Assembly: GCF_046630445.1 (NCBI RefSeq)
Contig: NC_092340.1
Location: 361,998,001-362,062,000 of the forward strand
DNA length: 64,000 nt
Direction of reading: 5' to 3'
Origin: Rutidosis leptorrhynchoides
Lineage: Eukaryota > Streptophyta > Magnoliopsida > Asterales > Asteraceae
Shown here one piece after another: positions 21,172 to 31,277 of the stretch (position 1 is the stretch's first letter; each line of letters starts with the position of its first letter). The translations under genes and the position numbers were made by a program. The notes under the pieces are model-generated. The model was given only the letters and a program-made list of their open reading frames with translations, was not told the DNA's origin and ran no database searches.

Positions 21172-24100
21172 ACCGGTTATATGAACAAACAATAATGGAA
21201 TTTACGTTGTGTATGATTTATTATATCTTTTTTCCATAATTTTTTTTTTAATTAATCGGTCACTTTCAAGGTTTTCGAAATCGTCAGCAGGTATGGGTGG
21301 AGGAAACAAGAATGCCAAAAATCAGGGGCGATCGGACTCTCCAGTAAGTCCAGGGTTTCAAACACCTACAACGACTATTATGAACACACCACCGACACCA
21401 TCTGCGCCAGTGAAAGGCACATCCAAACCTTCATCGACATTAAATGTCAAAACGGGACCATCTGCAGTAGAAACAGTCTCAAAAGAACCATCTAAGAATT
21501 GGTGGCACTCTCCTGATGGAAGCGTGTTAGAAACAGGAACTAACTTCAAACCATTCGAAGATCTGCCACCAAAAAACTTGAGTATTGGTTCTCCAAGCGA
21601 AACTATCCCACCAGGTTATAAAGTTAAAACTACCTGTGTAGGCACCATACCGATCATCACTTCGATCGAGCCTGAACTCCGATCGAGAGGGTTACAATGG
21701 AGAATGCTCAAGAAAGAATCATACAGATGGGGCTGAGAAACCCAGACGGTTCATATATTATGCTGACACCACAACAAGTGTCAAAGATATATGCGTCTTC
21801 ACAACCAATTTTTAATACTGTAAGCAATCAATACAGTAGGACGCAATATGTTCCAACTCAATACAACAGCTTCATATCTCAGTTGCAACAAGTTATCCCT
21901 CCGTATCTAGCACCAACTTTTAATGAACCAGCACGAGTTCAAGAATTTATGAATAAATGGTTCGCGGTAATGCAAGGACAAAAAGCTAAACAAAGTCTCG
22001 AGTTAGCTCCTACGACCGAGAAATTTGTGCCACATATTGCAAATCATCCTTTTATAGTAACACCTGTGTTACCTTTAACATTGGGAAGTTACGATGGATT
22101 TTCAGATCCAGACGATTTCTTGCAAAAATTTGAAGGAACTGCAAGAACGCACAGTTGGGGTGACGCAGTAGCATGTCACATGCTACCAATTGTGCTGCAG
22201 GGGGTAGCAAGGGAATGGTTCAACAATTTGCCATCCCAAAGAATTACGGGCTTTGCGGATTTGCACTCAAGATTCCTGTTAAATTTCCACAATCTACGCG
22301 CCCGCAAGAGAACGCATGTCGAATGCCACGACATCAAACAAAAACAAAAAAAAGTTTGGGGAAAGTCGTAGACAGGTACACGAAGGAAGTGGCCAAAATA
22401 CAAGACCTCCCAGAAAGTCAGAAGTTGTCCGGCTTTATACATTGCATAGACACAGAAAGACATCACTCTTTGTTGCAGTGGTTGCGCAGAAGAGTGCCAT
22501 AAACTTTCGCAGAAGCTATAAAAGAAACGCATGACTATATGCGTGCGCAAGAGGACATAAAACAAAATTGTGGAAACACCTCTTCAAATATGGATATTGA
22601 TGACGATTATTATCGGGCACAAGGAAGAGCGTCAGAATCTGGCAAGCGTTATGGTAATAATGGGCTGTCCCGAGACGGTTATTACAATAGTGATAAATTC
22701 CGCAAGTTTCACAATAATAAAGGGGGAGGAAGTCAAAGGTATAAAAATAATCATGCTGATAATGTGGCATTAATAAAATACCTCACAAAAACACCAAAAT
22801 AAATATTGGCTACAGAGGCAGTATGCAAAAATTTTGATCCCCCGATACCTTTGTCAAAATATAGGAATAGAGACAAAAGCAAGTTTTGTGATTTTCCTGA
22901 TGATTATGGTCATGAAACCAATGAATGTCGGCATCTAATCGAAAAGGTAGTTGTTGAACTCAAAAGAGGAAGATTGCAACACTTGAAGAAGGGTGGAAAA
23001 GCATCAAGTGAGAAGCCAAAAGGAGAAAAAGAGTATCCAGGGCAAAGAAAGAACGATGGAAGGGAAACAGAGAAAACTATCAACATGGTCATTAGCGGAT
23101 GAGCAAATTCAGCGACGCAGAATAGAATTGTCAGAGGAATGGGAGAACGCTCCCATCTTATTCCTGGCGGTTGCGCAGGAACCATCAGATGCGCCCATTA
23201 CAATTAAAGGGAGCATTAAAAGTTGCGGGTACATCATAAAACGATTGCACATAGATACCGGTTGCGGCGTTGATATAATGTACAAATACTATTTTCGGCG
23301 ATTACCTGGAACGGTTCGGGCAAAGCTGATAGCTCCCAACACCGCATTATCAGGATTTTCTGGTGAATCTGCATGGCAAATTGGGATCATCGAGCTGGAA
23401 TTAGAGCTAGTAGATGATGATAATCAGGAATTAGTAAGAAGTACAACAGTAGAATTTGCTGTGTTGAGATCTTACTCAAAATATAATGCGCTCTTAGGAC
23501 GCACAACATTACAAAGGCTGGCAGCCGTTCCTTCCACGGTGCATGGTCTTATAAAATTCCCAACTTCATTAGGAATCGCGTGGCGGCTGTAGAACATGAA
23601 GAAAAACAGCCAAGTGAAGAAGAACAACTGCGAAGCTGCATGATTATCGCAAATCCGTGGTATCCGGACCAAAAAATCAAGATCGACGGTGGATTGTCTG
23701 ATGAAACAAAGTTTAAACTCCGTAACATATTAACTTCTAATACAGACGTTTTTGCATGGAAAGAAGCAGATATGACCGGCGTGCCAAGAGAAATAGTTGA
23801 ACATAAGCTTAACGTAAACCCAAGTCTAACACCCGTACGCCAAAATAAACGTGGTATGGCACCAGAAAGAAGCGAATGGTTAATGGCAGAAGTCGACTAA
23901 TTGGTTAAAGCAAACATATTGCGAGAAGTGCGGTACCAAACTTGGGTAGCAAACCCAGTACTGGTGAAAAAACCCAATGGGTCTTGGCGGATGTGCGTCG
24001 ACTTCACAGATATTAATAAGGCCTGTCCCAAGGATAATTTCCTTTGCCAAAAATAGACTTGAAAGTCGAATAGCTAGCTGGTTTCAGGTATAAATGTTTT

Positions 24101-24689
24101 TGGATGCATACAAAGGATATCATCAAATACAGATGGTCACGGAGGATGAAGACAAAACTGCCTTCCACACCAGCCAAGGTATTTATTGTTACACAAAAAT
24201 GCCATTTGGTTACAAAAAGCACTACAGAGCAAAGTTTATTGGATGATATATTAGAAACATTTATGTCATTATGAAAGATAAACATGAAGCTCAATCCGTC
24301 AAAATGTAGCTTTGGAGAAGAAGAAGGGTAATTTCTCGGCCATATAATCACTGAGTGCGGAATACGCACAAATTCAAAGAAAATAGAAGCCATCGAAAGT
24401 ATACCTCGAAGCAAAGGAGGTACAAAGTTTGACGGGCAAGTTGGCCCCGTTAACGAGATTCTTGTCAAAATCCTCAGAACGATCATTGCCATTTTTCGGG
24501 ACGCTGAAAAATTATTTAAAGAAAATGGATTAATGGACAGAGGAAGCAGAGGTTGCTTTTCAAGAGATGAAAAAGTTATTAAAGGAGTTGCCTACGATGA
24601 CAGCGCCCGTTGCAGGAGAAACGATAATACTGTATTTAGCGGCATCAAATGAAGCAATAAGTACAGTGTTGATAGCAAATAGGGGACAG

Positions 24690-24768
24690 GTACGCACTTC
24701 AAACTAAAACTTAGTTATTTCTCATTCAATAGTCATTTAAAATCATATGTATTATGCTATGCGAACAG
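24690..24768 (+). other. Intron-like insertion 1 in F RNase H (79 bp)
   Basis: It begins GTACGC and ends GAACAG. Removing it joins IANRGQ to VQMPVYFVSK in frame (phase 0), the expected continuous RNase H sequence. The insertion contains stop codons and is AT-rich. Its ends share ACAGGTAC, so an insertion with target duplication is also possible. Confidence 0.65.
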
Positions 24769-24933
24769 GTACAAATGCCTGTATATTTTGTTAGTAAAGC
24801 ATTAACAGGAATCGAATTAAATTATCCTGCCATCGAAAACATCATCTATGCGCTTGTGCATACGGCCAGACGCTTAAGGAGATATTTCCAAGCGCATCCA
24901 ATAATGGTCTTAACAGACCAACCAATAAAGCAG

Positions 24934-25022
24934 GTATGGCAAAAAACAAAATATTAGTAAAAGCCTAAAATTGCTTGAAAAAATTCTTGCAAATTCACAT
25001 TCGCTATCAAATTATTGAGCAG
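24934..25022 (+). other. Intron-like insertion 2 in F RNase H (89 bp)
   Basis: It begins GTATGG and ends GAGCAG. Removing it joins TDQPIKQ to VLYKPENSGR in frame (phase 0), matching the usual uninterrupted motif. The flanks share AGCAGGT. It is not visibly related in sequence to insertion 1. Confidence 0.65.
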
Positions 25023-26923
25023 GTGCTATACAAACCAGAAAACTCTGGTCGCATGGCCAAATGGGCTATTGAATTAGGTGAGCACGAGATAAGTTTCTCA
25101 ACAAAGAGTGCGGTAAAAGGGCAAGTCCTAGCAAATTATCTGGCTGAAACAGCCGGAGATATTGAAATATCGCACGAATCAAAAGAAATACCACATCCAC
25201 CCAAACAGTTGTGGGAGATGCACACAGATGGGGCCTGTGGTCTAGAAGGCGCAGGGGCGGGAATAATCCTAAAAAGTCAAGAAGGAGAGGAGTATACCTA
25301 TCGCTGCATTTTTGCTTCCCTATAACAAATAATGTATCTGAGTATGAAGCATTACTATCTGGAATGCGCGTAGCAAAATACTTGGAGGTAAAAGAGTTGT
25401 CAGTATATGCTAATTCACAGTTGGTTTCTAATCAATTCAACGGGATATTTGAAGCACATAATGAGTCAATACAAAAATATCTGAAGCTTGTGCAAGAACT
25501 TGCGGTAGACTTCGATGTATTCCAGATAATGCAGGTTTCAAGAACATTGAATTAAAAGGCAGATGCGCTTAGTAAGTTAGTCGCTTTAACGTTCAACCAT
25601 TTCAAAAAACAAAATTGGGTGGAAGAAGTAAAGATCAAATCCATTGACGCTGACTGCACATCTGCCGCAGTCGAAGAAGAAGAGTCAAGTTGGATGACAC
25701 CGATAGTGAAATTTCTGAATACCGGAACATTGCCAATAGATTCAACGAAGGCAAGGAAAATTAAAATGAAAGCACAAATTTATTTGCTAGACAATGGAGT
25801 CCTATATAAAAAATCTTTCTTGGGACCTCATTTACGGTGTCTTAATCCAACTCAAGCAGAATCAATTATCCGAGAAGTGCACGAGGAAATGTACGCTTTG
25901 CATTCAGGACATAAAACGGTGGCATCCAAGATAATGCGGCTTGGATACTAGTGGCCATCAATGTATAGAGATGCCGGGTAAATAATACGCAATCGTTGCT
26001 CATGTCAGCTGCATGCTCCGGTAAGTAAAGCTATGCGGCATCCAATGATACCAGTTGCGTCTCTATGGCCATTTTGCAAATGGTCAATCGATATAGTGGG
26101 ACCATTCCCCGCAGGACCAGTAGGCGTAAAGTTTTTGGTCGTAGCTATAGATTACTTCACAAGGTGGGTTGAAGCCAAACCGCTCAAAACAATTTCGGGA
26201 AAACAGATCCGCAATTTTGTATGGGAAAACATCGTATGTCGGTTCGGAATACCAAATGAAATTGTGAGTAATAATGGTACACAATTCGAAGGAAACCCAT
26301 TCAGTGACTGGTGCCAAGAACTGAATATAAAAAAAACATTCACATCAGTCGCGTACCCCCGGGAAAATGGCCAATGTGAAGTAACAAATCGAGACATCGT
26401 ATTAGGTATCAAAGCAAGACTTGGGTTGTGCCGAAGGGGTTGGATAGATGAACTACCAAATGTGTTATGGGCATACCGCATGACCCCAAAGAGTACAACC
26501 AATGAAACACCTTTCAGCTTGGTGTACGGGTCCGAGGCAGCAATACCTGCAGAGATAAATGTGCCAACCATGCACATATCCTCCTTCAATGAAAGTAGCA
26601 ATAGCGAATAACTGCATGAAAATCTAAATTTAGTTGAAGAGCGCAGGGAAATGGAGGCAATAAAAGAAGCAATCAACAAGCAAAGAATCGCAAGCTACTA
26701 TAATAAACGCGTACAACCATTATCTTTCCAGTTGGATGATTTGGTGTGGCGAAAAAATAAAGCAAGCAGAGCGGAGGATACAGGTAAACTTGGACCTAAA
26801 TGGAAAGGACCGTACAAGGTTATTGGTGTAAGCGATACATGGGAGTATCGGTTAGCAAGTTTAGATGAAAAAGCAATAAAACGCATCTGGCATGCACAAA
26901 CACTCAAATGGTGCTACATATGA

Positions 26924-27577
26924 AAAACAACAGAGGGATTGATCACCCCAAACAACTGTTTGAAATTTTATTATGTAATTTCCTATTTCCCATTATAAAC
27001 ATGACAACTAAGTGTTGATCAAAAAATGTTTGAAATAAATTGAGTCATTCAGTTTAAAGCCAATAACTTGTGTATTTTTACATTTGTTGATTGCATGCCC
27101 TTAAGCTGCACAGGGACACACTCTGAGTCTTAAATGGCATAGTTTAGTTTGGTTACTAATACTATTTTTAATGGTGACAATAGTAAAACATTAGATTGTT
27201 TCAAACGCTTGTACACCGCGCAAGACGGAGACTTGCACAGTCTAGACAATAGAATACAAGTTTGGTTTACTTGTTTAAAAATACCCGGACATTGGCGTGG
27301 CGGGAAGACTCTTGAATATAGACATTGGTTTGTCTATAATACTGATAAATTATATTGGATTGTATATGCGTAAACACTTCTAAATTTTTTTATAAAAGTC
27401 TTGAGTATAAACATACAAGCAATGGTTTGCTTCTTTTGCGTATAACATTGGATTGTTAGCGCAAGAATAAAAAGATCATGAAAAGATTGAGGGGTCGCTC
27501 CCGTCATGAAGTCATGGCATTTATTCTCAAATAGAGTTATGACATGCATAGAAATTGTAATGAATCGTTATATCCGC
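26924..27577 (+). other. Element F: 3' internal region, left of D
   Basis: This is about 650 bp between pol and the insertion of D. I see no recognisable gene. An open frame at 27149-27373 (74 codons) has no motif I know. The sequence continues at 38463 once D is removed. Confidence 0.6.
27573..27577. repeat. Target site duplication TCCGC, left copy (element D)
   Basis: It is identical to 38458-38462 on the other side of element D. Confidence 0.93.
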
Positions 27578-28088
27578 TGTAATGACCCGCACTTTTTCGA
27601 TCGTTCTATACTTATAAGATTAATATTTATATAAATTAAACCTTACCAACATGATAAGCAATCCAAATTGTTAAGATTTATGTTTTTGAAAAGAGTTTTA
27701 CACAACGTTTGACCGTCTAGTTTGACCGATGATATCACGAACTATACAATATATGATAATTATACATACATATTTAACATGATCTAAGGATGTTTTAATA
27801 ACTCATTTTGTATTAATAACAAAAAGTCATAAGTATATTTTGAAACTACTAACTTAAGTTTTCAAAACAATAACCATACGTAACGTTATTTGACATAAAT
27901 ACTGATGATTTATAATGTTTATACATATATCGTATAAGTAATGTATTTAATCATTTTTAAAGGGCTTTTATACATAAAACAATATAAGTATATTTACAAA
28001 AGATAGTTATATTTGAATTCTCGTTCCGTTTCCTCAATAATCCTATACGTATATCTAGGGTACTATACACAGCTTCTAGAAGTATTTA

Positions 28089-28108
28089 CTATTGGTATAT
28101 ACCAATAG
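28089..28108. promoter_or_regulatory. Perfect 20-base palindrome in U3 of LTR D
   Basis: CTATTGGTATATACCAATAG reads the same on both strands. The copy in the 3' LTR is at 36266-36285. The LTRs of A, B and E keep the left half (CTATTGGTATATAC), about 100 bases further from their TATA-like box. It may be a dimeric factor site. Confidence 0.5.
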
Positions 28109-28200
28109 AAATCTTCAATTATTGGAATAATATGTCATTCATGACATAATAAATTTTAACTTATCTTAGATATTTTCACTAAAAACCAAATTTTCAAGCC

Positions 28201-28208
28201 TATAAATA
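28201..28208 (+). promoter_or_regulatory. TATA box of element D (5' LTR)
   Basis: TATAAATA follows CC and is followed by a C/T-rich stretch, typical of plant LTR promoters. The second copy is at 36378-36385 in the 3' LTR. Confidence 0.7.
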
Positions 28209-29100
28209 AGCACCATTTCTAACTCATTTTTACACATTCATTTTCCAAATTTTACTTCCAATTTTCACACACACTTGCAAGAACTCTCTCAACTTTTATT
28301 TTACTACTTCTTTCCAGCAACTTTACATTTTAAACTTGAGGTAAAAACTCTACTTCAACTCTTTTTCAATTCATATATTTATAGCTATATATATAAGAGT
28401 TTATAAACTAGAACATAGTTTGAATGATTTCAAACTTGTTTGCAAACTAAATAGATCCTTCTAACTTAACTTTTAAAATACTTCAAGACCTGTAATATAA
28501 CTTAAAAATATGCTAATTTAACAAGGTATAACTTGGTTTTTCAAAGAACACCTTAAAAACTGTTTTTACGACATCGGAGTGCAACCGGGGGCTGTTTTGG
28601 GTTGGATAATTAAAAACCATCTTAAACTTTGAATTGGAGGTTTATTTTCTGGAAAAATGATTTTTACTATAAATATGATAACACATAAAAATTTCATGAT
28701 TTAACTCAAAGTATAAGTATTTTTAGAAAAATAATCATTTAAGGTTGTTTACATGATGGAAAATGATTAACTTCATAAGTTTCACTAAAGTTTGACCTAT
28801 GACCTGTGATTTCGAATACAAACTAAGGTATTTATAGTTCATAGTCTTAAAGAGGGACTCGATCCAAGGAAGTGGCAAGTTGAATCAACGAAAACGGAGT
28901 TGTAACGAAGAAACTATGACCAAAACGAGATCGGATATCTAAGACTAGTTTAGCTACGAAAATAATTGGAGAAAATTAAATAAATCACATCTTTTTAAAA
29001 TAACATGATATTTTATATATATGTACTCATAATTTAATTTTATATGGTTCAGGATCACCCGTAAACAATACGAGAAGATTAATCATAAGATCCCATGATT

Positions 29101-29169
29101 GTACGCAACACGTCATTTGACAACACCGGTACTTTATGTACGCAACACGTCATTTGACAACACCGGTAC
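29101..29169. repeat. Two tandem 32-base units in LTR D
   Basis: A unit beginning GTACGCAACACGTCATTTGA and ending ACCGGTAC occurs at 29101-29132 and 29138-29169. It is repeated in the 3' LTR at about 37278-37346. Confidence 0.9.
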
Positions 29170-30282
29170 CATGGGTCAAGATTAATCTCGACCAATACAT
29201 ATACGATGGGGTTTTATTTATTTCGTTGGGGGTTTTATTTATTTCATTGCGGGTATATTAAACATCTAAAAATGAACCATTAAAATTGAATTACTAACAA
29301 CGAACTGCTAACTACGGACTAAGGAATTATTAAAAGTATTAAAAGTATAACAAGTATATATATGTGACGTTTGTTTAAAATAGAAATATATTGATAAACT
29401 ATATATGGATAGGTTTGTGATATCAATCGGAGACCAAGTCGAAATTACATATCTTCAAGACGAAAGTGAGTATATAGTCCCACTTTTAAACTCTAAATAT
29501 TTCGGGATGAGAATACATGTATTTTATGTTTTACGTTATGGACACAAGTAACTGAAAAATATATTCTACGTTGAGTTGTACCACTGGCATACTTCCCTGT
29601 AGCTTGGTAACTAATATTTACAGCGGTATTGTAAACGCGAATCCTGTTGATAGATCTATCGGGCCTGACAACCCCAACCGGACTGGACGACCAGTATTCA
29701 ACGGTTGCACAGTACTTCATTTCGTGACTACACTTGGTACGGTGTAGTAAGATTTCATAATAAAGGGAATATGCGACGTGATTAAATGTTAAGTATGATT
29801 ACCAAGTGCTCAACCACTTAGAATATTTTTATTAAACTGTTTATATATGAAATCTTGTGGTCTATATATATATTGCTGCCGGCACTAAACCTATATCTCA
29901 CCAACTTTATGTTGACATTTTAAACATGTTTATTCTCAGGTGATAATTAGAAGTTTCCGCTGCATTATGTTGAATTTGAGCAGGATCTTGCGTACGCATA
30001 TTTGTGTCAAAAATAAAACTGCATACCCGAGGATTTGTGTTGTAAAATATACTAGAAATCGTGTTGTTATCATTATTTGTAAAGTTTGTAAGTCGAAGAT
30101 TATCGCTAAACGATAATCATCTTTCTATCGTCTAAAGCTTGTATCAAAAATAAGATTTGTGGTTTGTAATGTAAAATATATGCAGTTTTTTTTTAAAAAT
30201 GTCTCATATAGAGGTCAATACCTCGCAATGAAATCATACGTTATCTAACTCGTTCTTAGGGTTAAGGACGGGTTATGACATG

Positions 30283-30294
30283 TGGTATCAGAGC
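30283..30294 (+). other. Element D: primer binding site (initiator-Met tRNA)
   Basis: TGGTATCAGAGC lies two bases after the LTR end (GACA TG). It is the same site as in A, C and E. Confidence 0.92.
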
Positions 30295-30468
30295 GGTGGT
30301 CTTAGCGAACCAGGTTTGCATTAGTGTGTCTAACTGATAAGTCGTTAGGATACATTAGTAAGTCTGGACTTTGACCGGGTCTGATTTAAAAACCATTGCT
30401 TATCATTGTTGGTTAAAATTTATATGTAAATATTATGTAGTACTAATGGGTTAGTTGTTGTGTGATAG

Positions 30469-30909
30469 ATGTCGGGCTCAAAACTTGTTATCACATTCAG
30501 CGACTCCGAATCAGAATCTTCAGATGGTGTTCCAGTCATTAACCTATCCGATGACGAAAATAATATCTTTGGGGAAGACTCACAAATTCCGGATGAACCA
30601 ACTATAGAAAATCTGGAAAGTGAACCCGAGGAGGAAAGTGAACCTGAGGAGGAAAGTGAACCCGAGGAAATTACGAAAGACAAGTTCGAACAAGGAAAGA
30701 AACGAAAAGCTAATGAATTAGAAAATTCAAATCTCGAGTTTAGGGAGGATGATGTGGCACCAACTCCACTAAACACTACCACCCCTATTCCCGTTATTCC
30801 TATTCGTGCTGTCCCAGCATCTAGTTCTTCAGCCCCACCGCTAAAATATAGGCAGACAGCTAGGATAAGCGTTAGGCCATTCATTGGAACTAAACGTCCT
30901 AGAAAATAG
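30469..30909 (+). CDS. Element D: acidic accessory ORF0
   Basis: This is an intact 146-codon frame, the first after the PBS, starting MSGSKLVITFSDSESESSDG. Residues about 40-65 hold EDSQIPDEP and three ESEPEE units. A basic patch (KKRKANE) follows, then a Pro/Thr/Ser linker and a basic end, TARISVRPFIGTKRPRK. It occupies the same place as ORF0 of A and E and shares the acidic repeat and the TARI-basic end with them, but is otherwise strongly diverged. It stays open although gag-pol in the same element is broken. Function is unknown; KRPRK could be a nuclear localisation signal. Confidence 0.65.
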   Translation: MSGSKLVITFSDSESESSDGVPVINLSDDENNIFGEDSQIPDEPTIENLESEPEEESEPEEESEPEEITKDKFEQGKKRKANELENSNLEFREDDVAPTPLNTTTPIPVIPIRAVPASSSSAPPLKYRQTARISVRPFIGTKRPRK

Positions 30910-31277
30910 ACCAAACGATGCGCTGCCGTATTAAACCATGGGATCATATAATGTTTTGTATAATATTATTAGTGTGGTTTGCTTAATGTTCGATGTAAGA
31001 TAAGCATATGTAAAATAGTGAAGTGTGAAATGCAATAATTTTCCATGGTTAAGTATTAATTAGATGGTAGTAATTGATTCTGTACTAAGCTATTAAGTAT
31101 GGACATTAACGGGTAGGTACTACCCTAGATATAATTATAAAACGCTAATAAGAAGAAAAGGCTTTTATAATAATACCTGGTTCATATTATTAATAAGCTA
31201 TAATGTACTGTAAATATACACTACATCTATAATATTCCATGTGAATAATTATTTTCTTTTCATTCTTATAGAAGAAT
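30910..31277 (+). other. Element D: spacer between ORF0 and gag
   Basis: This is 368 bp with no ORF; the F-box gene found here in A is absent. It contains the internal 16-mer (31106-31121), a shared TATAAAACGC block just after it, and TTTTCTTTTCATTCTTATAG (31252-31271), a strong 3' splice-site look-alike six bases before the gag ATG. Confidence 0.65.
31106..31121 (+). promoter_or_regulatory. Internal second copy of the polypurine-tract 16-mer (element D)
   Basis: TTAACGGGTAGGTACT is identical to the copy at the 3' LTR (35740-35755) and to the internal copy in A. It is followed by ACCC and, after a short gap, TATAAAACGCTAATA. Confidence 0.6.

Larger units (their letters stand above)
21293..26923 (+). 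pseudogene. Element F: gag-pol, degenerate
   Basis: The frame starts at MGGGNKNAKNQG and is traceable through shifts to HAQTLKWCYI, TGA at 26921. Gag (about 21700-22560) has LGSYDGFSDPDDFLQKFEG and VAREWFNNLPSQRI. A partial zinc knuckle is CDFPDDYGHETNEC, with Pro where His is usual. Protease shows HIDTGCGVD. Reverse transcriptase has MCVDFTDINKACPKDNF and MPFG, but the stretch that should hold YVDD is deleted near 24220. RNase H is split by two intron-like insertions and one frameshift (about 25320). Integrase (26033-26611) has SIDIVGPF, but VSNNGTQF has Asn in place of the second catalytic Asp; the Glu in GQCEVTNR is kept. The element cannot be autonomous. The sequence resembles Asteraceae Tat-clade polyproteins. 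Confidence 0.85.
27578..30280 (+). mobile_element. Element D: 5' LTR
   Basis: It starts TGTAATGACCCGC and ends GGTTATGACA. The TATA box CCTATAAATAAG (TATA at 28201-28208) is followed by a pyrimidine-rich start region. The U3 has a perfect 20-base palindrome at 28089-28108. A 32-base unit is repeated with a 37-base period at 29101-29169, and a 21-base unit is repeated near 29207-29249. Confidence 0.94.

Noticed and set aside
22176-22565. Minus-strand frame of 129 codons in the gag region of F
   Set aside because: The plus strand here clearly encodes Tat-type Gag across small frameshifts.
27149-27373. 74-codon frame in the 3' internal region of F
   Set aside because: No motif, no conserved copy in the window, and it lies in a decayed element.
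30420-30947. Minus-strand Ser-rich frame of 175 codons
   Set aside because: It is the antisense of ORF0 of D; Ser runs come from the complement of Glu codons. The same applies to 63213-63488 in E.
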